This document shows, piece by piece, positions 62,053 through 64,000 of a DNA stretch of 64,000 nt; the stretch's first letter is position 1; each line of letters opens with the position of its first letter. Under the pieces are notes generated by a model that saw only the letters and a list, made by a program, of their open reading frames with translations, searched no databases and was not told the DNA's origin. The translations under genes and the position numbers were made by a program. Origin of the DNA: Pseudolabrys sp. (GTDB taxonomy: Bacteria > Pseudomonadota > Alphaproteobacteria > Rhizobiales > Xanthobacteraceae); NCBI GenBank assembly GCA_022843325.1, contig JALHNV010000005.1, positions 1 to 64,000 of the forward strand, read 5' to 3'.

Positions 62053-62904
62053 CTACACCGCCAGATTATCGATCAGCCGCGTCTTGCCGATCTTGGCCGC
62101 CACCAGCAGCCGGATCGGGCCGTCGTTGCGAGACGTGACGGGGGCCAGCGTCAGCGCGTGGCGGGCCTCGAGATAATCGAGCGCGAAGCCGGCTTTGGCG
62201 ATTTCCTTGCGGCCGGCGGCAATCACGGCGCCAACCGGCTCTTTGGCCCTGATGCCAGTGGCGCAGGCCCTCAACACCCGGTGCAGCACCGGCGCCGCGG
62301 CGCGCTCCGGCGCCGATAGATAGACGTTGCGCGAAGACAGCGCCAAACCATCCTTTTCACGCACCGTCGGCACACCGATGACTTTCACCGGCAGATCGAG
62401 GTCGCTCGCCATCTGCGTCACCACGCGAAGCTGCTGGTAGTCCTTCTGCCCGAACAGCGCCACGTCCGGCATGGCCTGGGTGAACAGCTTGGCTACGACG
62501 GTACAGACACCGCCGAAGAAATGCGGGCGGAATTTATCTTCGAGGCCGGCGAGTGCCGCGCCTTCCGGCGCGATCCGGGTGGCGAAGCCGTCCGGATACA
62601 TCACCGCCGGCGGCGGCGCCCAGACCAGTTCGACCTGTTCTTCTGCGAGAGCTTTAAGGTCGGTGTCGAAGGTGCGCGGATAGCTGCCGAAATCTTCGTG
62701 CGGTGCGAACTGCGCCGGGTTGACGAAGATCGATACCACCACGCGCTCGGCGCGCCGCCGGGCGGCGCGCACCAGCGCCACATGGCCACGGTGAAGTGCT
62801 CCCATGGTCGGCACCAGGGCGATGCGTTCGCCTTGGTCCCGATAGGCCTGAATGCTGCGCCGGAGCGTGGAAATCGTGCGCGCAACGGTCGGGCGGTTTG
62901 TCAT
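62053..62904 (-). CDS. panC: Pantoate-beta-alanine ligase
   Basis: A 283-residue enzyme that makes pantothenate from pantoate, beta-alanine and ATP. The HIGH-type motif is in [34 protein letters not shown] follows, and the KMSKS-like loop is in [13 protein letters not shown]. The ATG at 62904 follows GGGAG with 7 bases spacing. It diverges from mipZ across a 163-base region. No panB nearby. Confidence 0.96.
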   Translation of the reverse strand: MTNRPTVARTISTLRRSIQAYRDQGERIALVPTMGALHRGHVALVRAARRRAERVVVSIFVNPAQFAPHEDFGSYPRTFDTDLKALAEEQVELVWAPPPAVMYPDGFATRIAPEGAALAGLEDKFRPHFFGGVCTVVAKLFTQAMPDVALFGQKDYQQLRVVTQMASDLDLPVKVIGVPTVREKDGLALSSRNVYLSAPERAAAPVLHRVLRACATGIRAKEPVGAVIAAGRKEIAKAGFALDYLEARHALTLAPVTSRNDGPIRLLVAAKIGKTRLIDNLAV

Positions 62905-63067
62905 CATTGCGCTCCCGAATTGTGGGTGGTCCAGTTCCTGTGCTGGAACCTGCCAAGGCATTAGCAGGTGACGGAAGATGCGGCCACGTGGATTAATGGT
63001 AAAAACGCGATAAACTTGACTAAAGCACCGCAGAACATTGAGAATTGCCGGATTAAAGGGCGCGTCA

Positions 63068-63985
63068 ATGTTGGTTCAGCCGATCCAGGAGTCCCCGCAG
63101 TCTGCGCACGTCGTCGTGCTGGGCAACGAGAAGGGCGGTTCGGGCAAATCCACCACGGCCTTGCACATCGCCGTGGCGCTGATGAAGGCCGGCCAGCGCG
63201 TCGCCACAATCGATCTCGATTCGCGTCAGCAGAGCTTCACACATTACGTCGAGAACCGCCGCGCCTGGGCCGAGCGTGCCCGCCTCAAGCTCGAGCTGCC
63301 GACGCACTATTGCGTCGCCCGCGCCGACGGCAATTCGGTCGAGGCCAATGAGGCGCAGGAGTTCTCGAACTTCTCCAAGGCGATCGCCCGGATCGAGCAT
63401 ACGCACGACGTGGTCGTGATCGATACGCCCGGCAACGATACCTACCTGATGCGGCTGGCTCATTCGATGGCCGACACCCTGGTGACGCCGTTGAACGACA
63501 GCTTTGTCGACTTCGACGTGCTGGCCACGCTCGACCAGACCAATTTTACCGTTACTGGCGAGAGCCACTATGCGGAAATGGTGCGCGAGGCGCGGCGCCA
63601 GCGCCGGCTGGTCGATGGCCGCGTCACCGACTGGATCGTGGTCCGCAACCGTCTCGCCACGCTGGGCTCGCGCAACAAGCGGCTGGTCGGCGAGGGCATC
63701 AATCAGCTGGCCAAACGGATGGGCTTTCGCAGTGTCGATGGATTCGCCGAACGTGTCGTCTATCGCGAATTCTTCCCGCGCGGCCTGACCGCGCTCGACG
63801 ATCTCGATGAAATCACCCTCGGCACGCGGCCGAGCATGTCGCATATTACAGCCCGCGAAGAAGTGATCTCGCTGCTCAATGCACTCCACCTGCCGCTGTC
63901 CGAAAACGGCCGCCGCCGCGCCAGCGCCCGCGCCGAGTGGTATTCGGTGATGGACCAGCCGCTCCAGGTCCACGACGTCATCTGA
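63068..63985 (+). CDS. mipZ: Cell-division positioning ATPase MipZ
   Basis: A 305-residue ParA/MinD-type ATPase. The deviant Walker A is [15 protein letters not shown] at about residues 19-33, with [20 protein letters not shown] and [15 protein letters not shown] following, as in Caulobacter MipZ. MipZ forms a gradient from the ParB-marked poles and inhibits FtsZ there, placing the division site at midcell. The ATG at 63068 follows AAAGGGCG. The gene is complete; the window ends 15 bases later. Confidence 0.9.
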   Translation: MLVQPIQESPQSAHVVVLGNEKGGSGKSTTALHIAVALMKAGQRVATIDLDSRQQSFTHYVENRRAWAERARLKLELPTHYCVARADGNSVEANEAQEFSNFSKAIARIEHTHDVVVIDTPGNDTYLMRLAHSMADTLVTPLNDSFVDFDVLATLDQTNFTVTGESHYAEMVREARRQRRLVDGRVTDWIVVRNRLATLGSRNKRLVGEGINQLAKRMGFRSVDGFAERVVYREFFPRGLTALDDLDEITLGTRPSMSHITAREEVISLLNALHLPLSENGRRRASARAEWYSVMDQPLQVHDVI

Positions 63986-64000
63986 ATTCCTGCCGCCATT

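Overview
The window is GC-rich DNA from an alphaproteobacterium, most likely of the order Hyphomicrobiales (Bradyrhizobium/Xanthobacteraceae side; a Pseudolabrys-like organism is a guess). Reasons are a mipZ gene, two perfect CtrA boxes (TTAA-N7-TTAAC), several EcfG-type general-stress promoters (GGAAC-N16/17-CGTT), DUF1489, a PAS-type chemoreceptor without HAMP, and four orphan TctC/Bug solute-binding proteins. It reads as ordinary chromosome. There is one tRNA (Leu, GAG anticodon) and no rRNA, CRISPR array, integrase, transposase or prophage that I can see. No stretch over 300 bases lacks a gene.

Layout. 1-5.5 kb: end of a FitA-like antitoxin gene with a palindromic operator, a TctC protein, a Tat-exported amidohydrolase, an NHL-repeat protein, a Ca2+/H+ antiporter and a CxxC carboxymuconolactone-decarboxylase-family protein. 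5.5-16.5 kb: small membrane proteins, an EamA exporter, an RND efflux pair, a CtrA-box chemoreceptor, a thioesterase, a hydrolase, a 1-Cys peroxiredoxin and an MgtC/DUF4010 protein. 16.5-22.4 kb: biotin carboxylase/carrier subunit (pccA-like), a stress SDR with an EcfG promoter, gamma-glutamylcyclotransferase plus acylphosphatase, lipB, a lone FliN-like protein, tRNA-Leu and a GNAT. 22.4-27.5 kb: a catabolic cluster (two TctC, GntR/FCD regulator, two enzymes with altered active sites, a divergent PDC-lactonase-like amidohydrolase). 27.5-33 kb: two paralogous polysaccharide deacetylases (one with a CtrA box), mgtE and a GGDEF-EAL protein. 33-35.5 kb: ivd, an AbrB-PIN toxin-antitoxin pair and an orphan HTH gene. 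35.6-43.7 kb: two aldo/keto reductases, queC with a VUT-type queuosine-precursor transporter, an RraA-like aldolase, an uncharacterised exported/membrane protein pair, YdcF, DUF599, rhodanese and GST. 43.8-47 kb: a phospholipase D-VTT fusion coupled to an EEP hydrolase, and a cupin. 47.1-48.5 kb: csbD and two secreted proteins, each preceded by an EcfG-type promoter. 48.5-62 kb: mccB, an AT-rich gene, BrnTA, an SDR coupled to a leaderless binding protein, an MFS gene, a quinone reductase, small proteins, TctC and mccA. 62-64 kb: panC divergent from mipZ.

Themes. Leucine breakdown is represented by ivd, mccB and mccA on one strand but dispersed over about 28 kb. The general-stress response leaves a clear promoter signature in front of small envelope proteins, csbD and an SDR. 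CtrA boxes tie a chemoreceptor and a cell-wall or glycan deacetylase to the cell cycle. Three toxin-antitoxin loci (FitA-like at the edge, AbrB-PIN, BrnTA) each have a palindrome just upstream. I see no complete, clearly new multi-gene system. The best uncharacterised candidates are the exported/membrane pair at 39444-40951, the secreted stress cluster at 47.1-48.5 kb and the PLD-VTT/EEP pair.
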